A model generated the notes under the pieces. The model was not told the origin of the DNA, did not search any database, and saw only the letters and a program-made list of their open reading frames with translations. Shown here piece after piece: positions 30,609 to 40,302 of a stretch of DNA of 64,000 nt; positions within the stretch are counted from its first letter, which is position 1; the number at the start of each line of letters is the position of its first letter. A program made the translations under genes and the position numbers. The stretch comes from Ruminococcus sp. (GTDB taxonomy: Bacteria; Bacillota; Clostridia; Oscillospirales; Ruminococcaceae), in the NCBI RefSeq assembly GCF_017464355.1, contig NZ_JAFUAG010000005.1, positions 1-64,000 of the forward strand. Direction: 5' to 3'.

Positions 30609-32129
30609 ATGAGGGAGAATTCTCTGCTGGAGATGCGGGGGATATACAAGACCTTCCCCGGGGTAAAGGCTTTGCAGAATGTGGACTTTACCCTGTGCGA
30701 GGGTGAGATACACGCACTTATGGGCGAAAACGGTGCGGGTAAATCCACCCTGATAAAAGTTCTCACAGGTGTCCATGTAAAGGACGGCGGCGAGATATTC
30801 GTCAAAGGCCACGCAAATGCGGTGAGCATAAATTCACCCAAACAGGCCCAGGCGCTGGGCATAAGCACAGTTTATCAGGAGATATCCCTGTGCCCCAACC
30901 TGTCGGTGGCGGAAAACATTTTCCTGGGCAGGTCGGAAAACCGGATAATCAGCTGGCGCAAGATGAACAAGCGGGCAGACGAGCTTCTTAAGGAGCTGGG
31001 CATAAATGTCAAGGCCACCCGGCAGCTGGCAAGCTGTTCCATAGCGGTGCAGCAGATGGTGGCTATCGCCAGGGCGGTGGATATGGACTGCTCGGTGCTG
31101 ATACTTGATGAGCCTACCTCTTCGCTGGACGAATCGGAGGTAGCAAAGCTCTTCGTGCTTATGCGCAAGCTGAAAGCCAGAGGTGTGGGCATAATCTTCG
31201 TTACACATTTTCTGGATCAGGTATATGAGGTCTGCGACAAGATAACCGTACTGCGTGACGGCAAGCTGGTGGGCGAATTCGAGATAGAAAATCTGCCCAG
31301 GCTGCAGCTGGTATCCAAGATGCTCGGCAAGGAGCTGGACGACATGGCCGACATCAAGAACGATGCACCTGCCTACACCAGCAAGGACGAAGTCCCTGTT
31401 TACGAGGGCAGGGGGCTTTGCTCGGACGAGGGCATATCGCCCTTTGACTTCAACATTCGCCGCGGCGAGATAAACGGCTTCACAGGCCTGCTGGGTTCAG
31501 GCCGAAGCGAATGCGTGCGCACTATCTTCGGGGCGGACAAGGTAACGGGCGGCACCGTGAAGATGAACGGCAAGGAAGTAAAGATAACCAAGCCCATACA
31601 CGCTATGAAGCAGGGCATAGCTTATCTGCCTGAGGACAGAAAGCGTGACGGTATCGTAGGCGACCTTTCAGTAAGGGATAACATAATACTTGCGCTGCAG
31701 GTGAAGACAGGCTTTTTCAAGCCCTTCTCGAAGGCAAAGGCCACTGAATTTGCAAACAAGTACATCGAGCTGCTGGACATAAAGACGGCTTCGGTGAACA
31801 CACCTATAAAGTCACTTTCGGGCGGCAATCAGCAGAAGGTCATACTGGCAAGGTGGCTGCTGACAGACCCGAAATATCTCATACTTGATGAACCTACAAG
31901 AGGTATCGACGTAGGTACAAAGGTAGATATACAGAAGCTGATGCTGAAGCTGGCATCGGAGGGCATGAGCGTTACTTTCATATCCTCTGAGACCGACGAG
32001 ATGCTGCGCACCTGTTCAAGGCTGCTGGTCATGAGGGATCGCAAGCTGGTGGGCGAGCTCACAGGAGATCAGCTGACACAGAACACTATCATGGCGACCA
32101 TTGCGGGAGGTGAGAAAAATGCCGAGTAA
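30609..32129 (+). CDS. Sugar ABC transporter ATP-binding protein, two-domain (AraG/MglA type)
   Basis: A 506-residue tandem ATPase. Domain 1 has Walker A GENGAGKST and Walker B VLILDEPTSSLDE. Domain 2 has a degenerate Walker A (GLLGSGRSE), signature LSGGNQQKV and LILDEPTRGIDVG. This asymmetry is normal for the carbohydrate CUT2 family. It powers uptake through the two permeases that follow. It starts after AAGGAGTGATATCTA and overlaps the first permease gene by 11 bp. Confidence 0.92.
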   Translation: MRENSLLEMRGIYKTFPGVKALQNVDFTLCEGEIHALMGENGAGKSTLIKVLTGVHVKDGGEIFVKGHANAVSINSPKQAQALGISTVYQEISLCPNLSVAENIFLGRSENRIISWRKMNKRADELLKELGINVKATRQLASCSIAVQQMVAIARAVDMDCSVLILDEPTSSLDESEVAKLFVLMRKLKARGVGIIFVTHFLDQVYEVCDKITVLRDGKLVGEFEIENLPRLQLVSKMLGKELDDMADIKNDAPAYTSKDEVPVYEGRGLCSDEGISPFDFNIRRGEINGFTGLLGSGRSECVRTIFGADKVTGGTVKMNGKEVKITKPIHAMKQGIAYLPEDRKRDGIVGDLSVRDNIILALQVKTGFFKPFSKAKATEFANKYIELLDIKTASVNTPIKSLSGGNQQKVILARWLLTDPKYLILDEPTRGIDVGTKVDIQKLMLKLASEGMSVTFISSETDEMLRTCSRLLVMRDRKLVGELTGDQLTQNTIMATIAGGEKNAE

Positions 32130-33216
32130 TGCACTTAAACCACCAAAGACTTCCAAAATACCGAACATATTCCGCAACCAGATATTCATACCTATCGCAG
32201 CTTTGCTGATACTGGCAGTTTTCAACCTGATAGCAGACCCCACGTTTTTCAGGATAACCCTTGACCAGAACAGCAACGGCGACCCCGTACTGAACGGTTA
32301 CATTATTACAGTTATCGACTACGGCTCCGAGCTGGCCATACTTGCCCTGGGCATGACGCTGGTGACAGCTGCCTCGGGGGGTCAGGATATCAGTGTGGGC
32401 GCAGGCATAGCCATTGCGGGCAGCGTGCTGCTGAGAGTCCTCTGCGGTGCGGACAGCCGTTCGGCTGAACTGCAGGCACCCATAATCGTGGGTTTCCTGG
32501 CGAGCTGCCTTGTGGCCATGATATTCGGCGCCTTCAACGGTTCGCTGGTGGCATTCTTCAAGATACAACCCATGGTCGCCACACTTATACTGTTTACAGC
32601 AGGCCGTTCCATAGCGGCATGGATAAACCACAACGAGCTGCCGATAGTCAGCGATGAAACATTCTCCTACTTCGGCAACTACATTCCTGGAATACCTGTT
32701 CCTACACCTTTCTTCATAGCGGTGGCGTGCTTCATAATAATGTGGGCGCTGCTGAAATTCACCACACTGGGGCTGTACGTTCAGTCGGTGGGAATAAACG
32801 AGAAGACCTCCCGGCTGAACGGCCTCAACCCCGAACTGATAAAGCTGCTGACTTATGTGATACTGGGCGTTTGCGTGGCTATCGCAGGCTTTATCAAGGT
32901 GAGCAGACTTTCGACCATCAACTACTCGGTAATTGCCAAGGATATTGAAATGGACGCCATACTTGCAGTAGCCCTGGGCGGCAATGCCCTCAGCGGCGGC
33001 AAGTTCAGCATGGGAAGCTCCATACTGGGCGCTTACGTTATACAGTTCCTGACAACTACCCTGTACAAGTTCGATGTCAAGTCAGATGCGCTGCCTGCTT
33101 ACAAGGCAGTGGTAGTCATACTGCTGGTAATTATGAGCGCACCCGCTGTACGCGAGAAGCTTTCAAGGCTGGCAAAGAAGCTGCACCCTGCAAAGGCTGC
33201 GGCGGAAAATTCCTGA
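32119..33216 (+). CDS. Sugar ABC transporter permease 1 (CUT2 family)
   Basis: A 365-residue inner-membrane protein with about eight to ten helices. It has the CUT2 pattern GMTLVTAASGGQDISVGAGIAIAG and AVALGGNALSGGKFSMGSSILGA. It pairs with the second permease to form the pore. ATG at 32119 has GGAGGTGAG upstream inside the ATPase gene, so the two are translationally coupled. Confidence 0.9.
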   Translation: MPSNALKPPKTSKIPNIFRNQIFIPIAALLILAVFNLIADPTFFRITLDQNSNGDPVLNGYIITVIDYGSELAILALGMTLVTAASGGQDISVGAGIAIAGSVLLRVLCGADSRSAELQAPIIVGFLASCLVAMIFGAFNGSLVAFFKIQPMVATLILFTAGRSIAAWINHNELPIVSDETFSYFGNYIPGIPVPTPFFIAVACFIIMWALLKFTTLGLYVQSVGINEKTSRLNGLNPELIKLLTYVILGVCVAIAGFIKVSRLSTINYSVIAKDIEMDAILAVALGGNALSGGKFSMGSSILGAYVIQFLTTTLYKFDVKSDALPAYKAVVVILLVIMSAPAVREKLSRLAKKLHPAKAAAENS

Positions 33217-33234
33217 CGGACGGGAGGTAGCGAT

Positions 33235-34332
33235 ATGTCACGTTTTAACAGACAAGGGGGCGGCATACTGAAAGCACCCTCAAAAATGACAGATACCAAC
33301 CTGCTGACCACCATAACCGTATGCGTTTTCCTGATAATGTATCTGGGCGCTATCATATTCCTGGGGGAGGGCTTCCTTAAGCCCCAGGCATTCTTCAACA
33401 TACTCAATGCCAATGCGGCGCTGATAATACTTTCCTGCGGCATGAGCCTTGTCATGATAACAGGGGGTATAGATATCTCGGTGGGCGGTGTTACGGCGCT
33501 GGTCGCCATGAGCTGTGCAGTCTTCCTTGATGAAAAGGGCGGCAGCGTACCTGTGGCCATACTCATCGCCATAGGCATAGGCCTGGCTTTCGGCATAGTG
33601 CAGGGATATCTGGTGGCTTATCTGGAGATACAGCCTTTCATAGTTACACTGGCGGGTATGTTCTTCGCCAGGGGCATGACCACCATAGTTCACACAGACC
33701 CTTTCAATGTATCCAACCCCGATTTCGTTGCACTTAAGGATTCAAGGATAGTCATACCGTTCCTTGGCTCCACCAACCGCAAGGGCATATTCGTGCCTGC
33801 AAAGGTAGAGCTTGGTGTGGTAGTTGCACTGCTGGTGGCAGCACTGCTGTTCTTCGCACTGAAATGGACTAAGACAGGCAGAAACTTCTACGCAGTTGGC
33901 GGCAACAGACAGAGCGCGCTGATGCTGGGTGTAAACGTCAAGCGCACCACTTTCCTCTCCCACGTTATCTGCGGCCTGCTGGCAGGTGTAGGCGGATTTG
34001 TATACTTCATGCACGTTGGCTCGGGTTCTCCCCAGCACGCCAGCGGCGCTGAGATGAATGCCATAGCTTCCTCCATCATCGGCGGAACTATGCTGACAGG
34101 CGGTGTGGGCAACATCATCGGTACAGTTTTCGGCGTACTGGCACTGGCGCTCATACAGAACATCGTGTCCTCTGTGGGTCTGGACGATGCATGGTGGACG
34201 GGCATAACCGTTGCAGGTATGCTCTGCATCTTCCTGGTAGTACAGAGCATCATCATCGCAAGGCGCAAGAAGCGGGACCTTTCCGCGGCAAACAAAAAGC
34301 CAGGCAGCAAAGAAAAAGCTGCGGCTTCATAA
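33235..34332 (+). CDS. Sugar ABC transporter permease 2 (CUT2 family)
   Basis: A 365-residue inner-membrane protein. CGMSLVMITGGIDISVGGVTALVAM and MNAIASSIIGGTMLTGGVGNIIGT are CUT2 motifs; the GIDISVG loop contacts the ATPase. It starts 18 bp after permease 1, with GGGAGG upstream. Two distinct permeases rather than one repeated subunit resemble the YtfT/YjfF and ruminal pentose systems. Confidence 0.9.
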   Translation: MSRFNRQGGGILKAPSKMTDTNLLTTITVCVFLIMYLGAIIFLGEGFLKPQAFFNILNANAALIILSCGMSLVMITGGIDISVGGVTALVAMSCAVFLDEKGGSVPVAILIAIGIGLAFGIVQGYLVAYLEIQPFIVTLAGMFFARGMTTIVHTDPFNVSNPDFVALKDSRIVIPFLGSTNRKGIFVPAKVELGVVVALLVAALLFFALKWTKTGRNFYAVGGNRQSALMLGVNVKRTTFLSHVICGLLAGVGGFVYFMHVGSGSPQHASGAEMNAIASSIIGGTMLTGGVGNIIGTVFGVLALALIQNIVSSVGLDDAWWTGITVAGMLCIFLVVQSIIIARRKKRDLSAANKKPGSKEKAAAS

Positions 34333-34356
34333 ACCTTCAAAAGAAACCGAGTATGA

Positions 34357-34387
34357 TCGCTTTCCCTGTCTTCGGCGGGGAAAGCGA
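34357..34387 (+). other. Stem-loop between permease 2 and araA
   Basis: TCGCTTTCCC (34357-34366) pairs with GGGGAAAGCGA (34377-34387). There is no T-run, so readthrough into araA is likely. A TATAAT-like box overlaps 34391. Confidence 0.5.
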
Positions 34388-34429
34388 AACTATAATACGG
34401 CCTTTACGGCCACAGATAAGGAGTATAAT

Positions 34430-35863
34430 ATGAAATTCTGGTTCATTACGGGCTCGCAGTTCCTCTACGGCGAGGATACCCTGAAACAGGTGGAGAAAAA
34501 TTCAAAGGCCATAGTAAAGGGGCTGAAACTCCCCTTCCCTGTCAGGTACAAGCTTACAGCCAAGACCGAGGCCGAGATAGAAAAGGTCATGAAAGAGGCC
34601 AATGCCGATGACGACTGCGCAGGTGTCATCACTTTCTGCCACACCTTCTCACCCTCAAAGATGTGGATAAACGGGCTGGCACTTCTGCAGAAGCCCTGGC
34701 TGCACCTGCACACCCAGTTCAACGAAACTATCCCCAACGAGGAGATAGACATGGACTACATGAACCTGCACCAATCCGCCCACGGCGACCGTGAGCACGG
34801 GTTCATCGGGGCAAGGCTGAGAGCGCCCCGTTCGGTGGTGGCAGGGTACTGGAAATCCCCAGAGGTACAGGAAAAAATTGCCCAGTGGCAGCGGGCGGCC
34901 ATAGGCGCTGCTTTCAGCAGGAGCCTCAGGATAATACGCTTCGGCGACAATATGCGTGAAGTTGCCGTCACCGAGGGCGACAAGGTGGAGGTACAGCTGA
35001 AGCTGGGCTGGCAGGTGAACACCTGGGGCGTAGGCGACCTTGTAAGGGAAATGGACGCTGTTACCGAAACAGAGATAGACGAACTCATGAAAGAGTACGC
35101 TGAGCTTTACACCTTCAAAAAGAAAGACACCGAGGTCATTCGCTGCCAGGCACGGGAAGAGATAGCCATTGAAAAAATGCTGTTGCGGGAGGGCGCCCAC
35201 GCCTTCACTGATACTTTCCAGGACCTTCACGGCATGAAGCAGCTGCCCGGGCTGGCTGCCCAGCACCTTATGGCAAAGGGCTACGGCTTCGGGGCGGAGG
35301 GCGACTGGAAGACCGCAGGCCTGACAGCAGTGGTAAATGCCATGTACCCCGACGGCGCAGCCTCTTTCATGGAGGACTACACCTACGACTACAAGCACGA
35401 GCTGATCCTTGGCGCCCATATGCTGGAGGTATGCCCGAGGATAGCCGCCGACAAGCCCCGCATTGAGGTACACCCCCTGGGCATAGGCGACCGCGAACCT
35501 CCCGCAAGGCTGGTTTTCGAGGGCATAGAGGGAGAAGCCAAGGCACTCTCGCTGGTGGATATGGGCGGAAGACTAAGGCTCATCGCCCAGGACGTGACCT
35601 GCCACAAGCCCATAAGCGATATGCCGAACCTCCCCGTGGCAAGAGCCATGTGGCGGCCTGCACCAAATTTCTATGACGGCCTTGAATGCTGGATACTGGC
35701 AGGCGGCGCCCACCACACCGTCCTTACCCACGATATGACAGACAGAGCCCTCCGGGACTTCGCCCGTATTATGGATATCGAACTGGTAACTATCAACGCA
35801 GATACGACCCCCAAAGGTCTTGAGCGTGAGCTTAAGATCGGAGATCTCATCTATAAAAGGTGA
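34430..35863 (+). CDS. araA: L-arabinose isomerase
   Basis: A 477-residue manganese-dependent enzyme that converts L-arabinose to L-ribulose. It opens KFWFITGSQFLYG. HTQFNETIP, DMDYMNLHQSAHGDREHGF, the metal glutamates in GFGAEGDWKTA and FMEDYTYDY, and the metal histidine near GGAHHTVLTHD are the conserved AraA sites. It ends the transporter cluster and is followed by a terminator. araB and araD are absent from the window. AAGGAG precedes the ATG. Confidence 0.96.
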   Translation: MKFWFITGSQFLYGEDTLKQVEKNSKAIVKGLKLPFPVRYKLTAKTEAEIEKVMKEANADDDCAGVITFCHTFSPSKMWINGLALLQKPWLHLHTQFNETIPNEEIDMDYMNLHQSAHGDREHGFIGARLRAPRSVVAGYWKSPEVQEKIAQWQRAAIGAAFSRSLRIIRFGDNMREVAVTEGDKVEVQLKLGWQVNTWGVGDLVREMDAVTETEIDELMKEYAELYTFKKKDTEVIRCQAREEIAIEKMLLREGAHAFTDTFQDLHGMKQLPGLAAQHLMAKGYGFGAEGDWKTAGLTAVVNAMYPDGAASFMEDYTYDYKHELILGAHMLEVCPRIAADKPRIEVHPLGIGDREPPARLVFEGIEGEAKALSLVDMGGRLRLIAQDVTCHKPISDMPNLPVARAMWRPAPNFYDGLECWILAGGAHHTVLTHDMTDRALRDFARIMDIELVTINADTTPKGLERELKIGDLIYKR

Positions 35864-35880
35864 GATGATATCACCCCTTT

Positions 35881-35918
35881 AAAACGCACCGCTGCCCTGA
35901 GGGTGGCGGTGCGTTTTT
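35881..35918. terminator. Terminator between araA and the convergent DUF4363 gene
   Basis: AAAACGCACCGC (35881-35892) pairs with GCGGTGCGTTTT (35906-35917), followed by T on plus and preceded by A-rich sequence that gives T on minus. It likely serves both genes. Confidence 0.88.
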
Positions 35919-36288
35919 ACAGCAGCGAGTACAGGTGTGGCCACTGGCGGGCTGAAAGTGTTCTGCACTGGGCGAGGACGGCGTCAAGCTGGGGGACAAG
36001 GTCGGGGGAACTATCGGCGGCGAGGGCGGGCAGGCGGCTCATCTCGGCGGTAATGGCGGTTATAGCAGAAGAATTTTCGATACAGGACAGGACACGGCTG
36101 TAGCTTTCCCAGTATTGGCACAGCTTTGCGGCTTCATCGGAGGTGTCCTCACCGCGGGCGGCAGCCTGACGGATATCTTCGCCCAGGCGCTGAATGTCAT
36201 CATCGGCACTTTCTATATACAGCGATGAGGCTATGCCCCCTGCCAGCACCGTCAGCAGCAGGACTATGCTGATATACAAGCGCTTCAT
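35917..36288 (-). CDS. DUF4363-like exported protein
   Basis: A 123-residue protein with an N-terminal membrane or signal helix (LYISIVLLLTVLAGGIASSLY) and a soluble helical body, as in DUF4363. Members typically stand next to DUF421 genes, as here: the two share a 4-bp ATGA-type overlap. The role is unknown; the sporulating Firmicutes versions are thought to act at the membrane. Confidence 0.7.
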   Translation of the reverse strand: MKRLYISIVLLLTVLAGGIASSLYIESADDDIQRLGEDIRQAAARGEDTSDEAAKLCQYWESYSRVLSCIENSSAITAITAEMSRLPALAADSSPDLVPQLDAVLAQCRTLSARQWPHLYSLL

Positions 36289-36962
36289 TTCATATCCTCC
36301 TTTTTGACTATGGTGTAGCTTGCGGCGCTGTCGGCGGTCATGAGGAATACCCCGCTTATATCGGCGCCGCTTGCTTTAACTATTTTTCCGAGCCATTTTT
36401 CATCAAGGCCAAGGTGCCGCAGTGCGGCCTGAGATACCTGCCCGTCGCTTATGACCATGACGGGCGGGTCTTTTTCTTCGGGGGAAAGCCCCAGGTCAGC
36501 AGAGGTAGGCGGGGCAGCGGCTTTTTTCGGGCATACGGAGATAGTGCCTGTAGTCTCGGCCACGGCAAACTGAACATCATCAAGGTCGAATATCTGCTGG
36601 GCACGCAGGGCGGCCATGAGGTCATCGTTGGTAAATCGCAGCTCACGCATGGCGTGCTGGTCTATCTTCCCCTGAGAGATGATAAGTTTTGCCGACCCGC
36701 TGACCGCCCGCCGCACCCCGCGGTACCTGAGAGACAGATATGATATGATGACATCTATGGCGACAAGGGTGAAGACAGGCACTATGCCCATGGTCATGGG
36801 AATGCTGATATCCTCTACGGGCAGGGTGGCTATGTTCGAGAGAAGAATGGTGACTACCAGCTCCGAGGGCTGCATCTCCCCTATCTGCCGCTTGCCCATC
36901 AGCCGCACTGCGGCCACGATGACGAAATAAAGCACAAAAGCGCGTATGAAAACTATTAGCAT
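36285..36962 (-). CDS. DUF421 (YetF-like) membrane protein
   Basis: A 225-residue protein. Three N-terminal helices (VLYFVIVAAVRLMGKRQIGEMQPSELVVTILLSN in outline; then GIVPVFTLVAIDVIISYL) precede the YetF domain (ISQGKIDQHAMRELRFTNDDLMAALRAQQI, DDVQFAVAETTGTISVCPK). MGKRQIGEMQPSELV is the family hallmark. The soluble part includes a Pro-rich insert before VMVISDGQVSQ. It heads a two-gene operon with the DUF4363 gene. Its biochemical function is unknown. Confidence 0.85.
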   Translation of the reverse strand: MLIVFIRAFVLYFVIVAAVRLMGKRQIGEMQPSELVVTILLSNIATLPVEDISIPMTMGIVPVFTLVAIDVIISYLSLRYRGVRRAVSGSAKLIISQGKIDQHAMRELRFTNDDLMAALRAQQIFDLDDVQFAVAETTGTISVCPKKAAAPPTSADLGLSPEEKDPPVMVISDGQVSQAALRHLGLDEKWLGKIVKASGADISGVFLMTADSAASYTIVKKEDMK

Positions 36963-36992
36963 TGTTACCTCCTCAGATCAAGGTCTGCCGCC

Positions 36993-37021
36993 TTGATTTT
37001 TCTGACAAAATGTGTTATAAT
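36993..37021 (+). promoter_or_regulatory. Promoter upstream of recQ
   Basis: TTGATT (36993-36998), 17 bp, TATAAT (37016-37021). The transcript would run through the palindromic repeat copy at 37040-37135. Confidence 0.7.
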
Positions 37022-37039
37022 ATATCGTGTATATTTTTC

Positions 37040-37135
37040 TCCCGATTTTGAAGTGTATTGCTGATGATACAGAATGTTTTTTTCGTATTGTTCCCCCGCC
37101 TTCGGTGTGGGAAACAGTACGCAGCCAAATTGGGA
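37040..37135 (+). repeat. Palindromic intergenic repeat, copy A
   Basis: A 96-bp element with ends TCCCGATTTTG and CAAATTGGGA. It is nearly identical, in opposite orientation, to the 99-bp copy at 43755-43853, including GATGATACAGAATG and a CCCCCGCC hairpin core. It lies in the recQ leader. Confidence 0.8.
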
Positions 37136-37187
37136 TATATTTTTTATGGCACTGCCATATATCTATTTAGAAAGAGCTGATGGCTTA

Positions 37188-39422
37188 ATGACCGATTTTT
37201 CGGATAAATACAGTGTGCTGCGGGATTTCTTCGGACACACGGATTTCCGTGAGGGGCAGCAGCCCCTGATAGATTCCCTGCTGTGCGGCAGGGACGCTGT
37301 GGGCATAATGCCTACAGGTGCGGGAAAATCCATGTGCTACCAGATACCCGCCCTTATGCTGGACGGGATAACCATTGTCATATCCCCGCTGATCTCCCTG
37401 ATGAAAGATCAGGTCAACAGCCTGATACAATCGGGTGTGCGGGCAGCATACCTTAACTCATCGCTGACACCTCAGCAGTACAATGCTGCCCTGGGCAATG
37501 CCATGAGGGGTATGTACAAGCTGATATACGTTGCCCCCGAAAGGCTGTGTACGCCATCTTTTCTGGAACTGGCAAGAAATGTAAGGATATCGCTGGTAGC
37601 AGTGGACGAGGCTCACTGCGTATCCCAGTGGGGGCAGGATTTCAGGCCCCATTATATGCGCATACCGGAATTTCTGGCGCAGCTGCCCTACCGACCGACG
37701 GTGGGCGCTTTCACCGCAACGGCTACGGAACAGGTAAGGCTGGATATAATAAGGCTGCTGGGGCTGAACGACCCCCTGTGCATCACCACGGGCTTTGACA
37801 GGCAGAACCTGTACTTCGGGGTGATACAGGCTAAGGACAAATATGCCCAGGCCAAAAAGATAATAAAAGAAAACAAGGGCAGCTGCGGGATAATCTACTG
37901 CGCCACCCGCAAGGCCGTGGAGGAAGTGAGCGAAAGGCTCACCGCTGACGGCATAGCCTGCACCCGCTACCACGCAGGGCTTTCCCCTGAGGAGAGAAAG
38001 CAGAACCAGGACGATTTCATTTATGACAGGGTGGAGCTGATAGCGGCGACCAATGCTTTCGGCATGGGCATTGACAAATCCAACGTGGGATTTGTACTGC
38101 ATTATAATATGCCCAAGAATATCGAAAATTATTATCAGGAGGCAGGCCGTGCGGGACGTGACGGCAGCGAGGCCAAATGCATACTGCTGTACAGCGCCAG
38201 GGATTTCATGACCAACAAGTTCCTGATAGAAAATTCCAACGACAACCCCGACCTTGACGATGAGGCTCTTGAAGAGCTGCACAAGCGGGATATGATGAAG
38301 CTGCGGAAGATGTCTGACTACTGCAACACGGGGCGGTGTCTGAGGCAGTTCATACTTGATTATTTCGGGGAAAAGCGGCAGTGCAGCTGCGGCAACTGCT
38401 CAAACTGCCTGGGCGAAACAGAGCTTACAGATGTAACGGTGGAAGCCCAGAAGATACTTTCCTGTGTTTACAGGCTGCACCAGCGCAACCTGAAATTCGG
38501 GACGGTGGTAGTTTCTGCCATACTTAAAGGCTCGGGAAATGACAAGATAAAAAAATTCGGGCTGGAGAACCTTTCCACCTACGGTATAATGAAGGAGGAC
38601 TCCACCACCCGCATACGCACCATAATGCGCTTTTTGCAGGCTGAGGGCTATCTGGCGGACAGCGAGCACAGCACCATTACTCTGACAAGGCGGGCGGCTG
38701 AGGTGCTTATGCAGCACAAGCAGGTCATGATGAGAATGCCGAAGACAGGCAGGGCGGACAAGGCCGAACGCACAAGGACGAAGACCCCGAGCGGTGAGAT
38801 AGGTGCTTTCGACAGAGAGCTGTTTGAACGGCTGAGGGCGCTGCGCTCAAAGCTGGCGGCACAGATATCCATGCCTGCATACATAATCTTCAACGACGCT
38901 GCCCTGCGGCAGATGTGCGTACTCATGCCCGTGACCCAGAGCGCTTTTCTGGAGGTGCCCGGGGTGGGCAAGGTGAAGCAGGAGCAGTACGGCAGCTACT
39001 TCACGGCGGAGATAGCCGCATACCTGCGGGAGAACCCCGATAAAAAGAATACCGCCCCCGGGACCGTAGGCGAAAGCGGAGGTCTGGCGGGGCTGATAAA
39101 GAACGGTGCGGAGAGCCTGCAGGGCGTGGACACCGAACTTTCCCTGACACAGCTTGGGGACGAGATACTGACCCAGCTGGGGCTGAGCGCCGAGAAAAAG
39201 CCCGTCACTGAGGCTATACGCAGCTGGCTCATAAACGAGAACTACCTTACGGAAAAGATAGAGAACGGCCGGAAAAGGCTGAGCGTTACCATTCTTTCCG
39301 AGGAGGCGGGCATTGTGGAGAGGGAGAAGATAAGCTCCATAAACCGCGCTTATAAAACAGTGGTCTTCCCGAAAACGGCACAGGAATTCGTGTTTGAGAA
39401 CCTGGGAGAGATACTGGGATAA
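37188..39422 (+). CDS. recQ: ATP-dependent DNA helicase RecQ
   Basis: A 744-residue 3'-5' helicase. Motif 0 FREGQQPLIDSL, Walker A PTGAGKSMCYQIP, DEAHCVSQWGQDFRP, FTATATEQV and the C-domain AGRAGRDGSEA are present. The zinc cluster CSCGNCSNC and an RQC winged helix follow. An HRDC domain (FERLRALRSKLAAQISMPAYIIFND, VPGVGKVKQEQYG) and an extra 100-residue C-terminal winged-helix-like region make it longer than E. coli RecQ. The start at 37188 (MTDFSDKY) is chosen because upstream codons fall in the repeat; its ribosome site is weak. Confidence 0.93.
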   Translation: MTDFSDKYSVLRDFFGHTDFREGQQPLIDSLLCGRDAVGIMPTGAGKSMCYQIPALMLDGITIVISPLISLMKDQVNSLIQSGVRAAYLNSSLTPQQYNAALGNAMRGMYKLIYVAPERLCTPSFLELARNVRISLVAVDEAHCVSQWGQDFRPHYMRIPEFLAQLPYRPTVGAFTATATEQVRLDIIRLLGLNDPLCITTGFDRQNLYFGVIQAKDKYAQAKKIIKENKGSCGIIYCATRKAVEEVSERLTADGIACTRYHAGLSPEERKQNQDDFIYDRVELIAATNAFGMGIDKSNVGFVLHYNMPKNIENYYQEAGRAGRDGSEAKCILLYSARDFMTNKFLIENSNDNPDLDDEALEELHKRDMMKLRKMSDYCNTGRCLRQFILDYFGEKRQCSCGNCSNCLGETELTDVTVEAQKILSCVYRLHQRNLKFGTVVVSAILKGSGNDKIKKFGLENLSTYGIMKEDSTTRIRTIMRFLQAEGYLADSEHSTITLTRRAAEVLMQHKQVMMRMPKTGRADKAERTRTKTPSGEIGAFDRELFERLRALRSKLAAQISMPAYIIFNDAALRQMCVLMPVTQSAFLEVPGVGKVKQEQYGSYFTAEIAAYLRENPDKKNTAPGTVGESGGLAGLIKNGAESLQGVDTELSLTQLGDEILTQLGLSAEKKPVTEAIRSWLINENYLTEKIENGRKRLSVTILSEEAGIVEREKISSINRAYKTVVFPKTAQEFVFENLGEILG

Positions 39423-39446
39423 ATGTAATTGAAAAGAGGAAGTAAA

Positions 39447-40301
39447 ATGTCATATCTGAAGGAAAAGAAGAGAGTTGTGGTAAAGGTAGGTACCTCTACC
39501 CTGACCCACAGGACAGGCAGGCTGAACATAAGGCGTGTGGAGGGACTGGTGAAAAATCTGGCGGACCTGCAGAATGCGGGACACGAGATAATACTGGTAT
39601 CCAGCGGCGCCATAGGCCTGGGTATGTCGAAGATAGGCTTGGCAGAACGGCCAAAGGACACCCCCACAAAGCAGGCCTGCGCAGCGGTGGGTCAGTGCGA
39701 GCTGATGTACCTTTACGATAAGCTTTTTGCAGAATACAGCCTTAACGTGGCACAGTTTTTGCTGACAAAGTTCGTGCTGCTTGAGGACAGGCGACAGAAC
39801 GTGCAGAATGCCCTTGAAAGGGTCATACAGCTGGGGGTCATACCCATAGTCAACGAAAACGACACTGTGGCTATCGATGAGCTGGAGCTTGAAATGGGCG
39901 AGAACGATTCGCTGGCTGCTACAGTTGCAAAAATAGCGGGAGCTGACCTGCTGATAATAATGTCCGACATAGACGGCCTTTATGATTACGACCCCAGGCT
40001 CGACCCCGATGCCAAGCTCATACCTGTGGTAGAGGAGATAAATGATGATATCCGCAAGCTGGCAGGAGGCGCAGGCACCAAAATGGGCACAGGCGGCATG
40101 ATAACCAAGATAAACGCTGCGGAGATAGCTGTCAACAGCGGTATCGACATGATAATATTGAACGGCAAGAACCCCGACAACCTTTACTGGCTCTTTGAGA
40201 CAGGCAGCCTGGGCACCAGGTTCAAGGCAAAGGGGACACCTGCGGAGAAAAAAGCTGTCTTCATAGATGAGAGCAGCGACAGCGACATCGTGGAGGAGTA
40301 A
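39447..40301 (+). CDS. proB: Glutamate 5-kinase without PUA domain
   Basis: A 284-residue enzyme phosphorylating glutamate in proline synthesis. VVVKVGTSTLTHRTGRLN, LVSSGAIGLGMSKIGL, IPIVNENDTVAIDEL and the kinase loop GTGGMITKINAAEIAVNSGIDMII are typical. It stops soon after the kinase domain, so the C-terminal PUA domain of E. coli ProB is missing, as in many Firmicutes. ATG at 39447 follows AGAGGAAG. It lies 24 bp after recQ and probably shares its transcript; proA is two genes downstream. Confidence 0.93.
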   Translation: MSYLKEKKRVVVKVGTSTLTHRTGRLNIRRVEGLVKNLADLQNAGHEIILVSSGAIGLGMSKIGLAERPKDTPTKQACAAVGQCELMYLYDKLFAEYSLNVAQFLLTKFVLLEDRRQNVQNALERVIQLGVIPIVNENDTVAIDELELEMGENDSLAATVAKIAGADLLIIMSDIDGLYDYDPRLDPDAKLIPVVEEINDDIRKLAGGAGTKMGTGGMITKINAAEIAVNSGIDMIILNGKNPDNLYWLFETGSLGTRFKAKGTPAEKKAVFIDESSDSDIVEE

Positions 40302-40302
40302 G

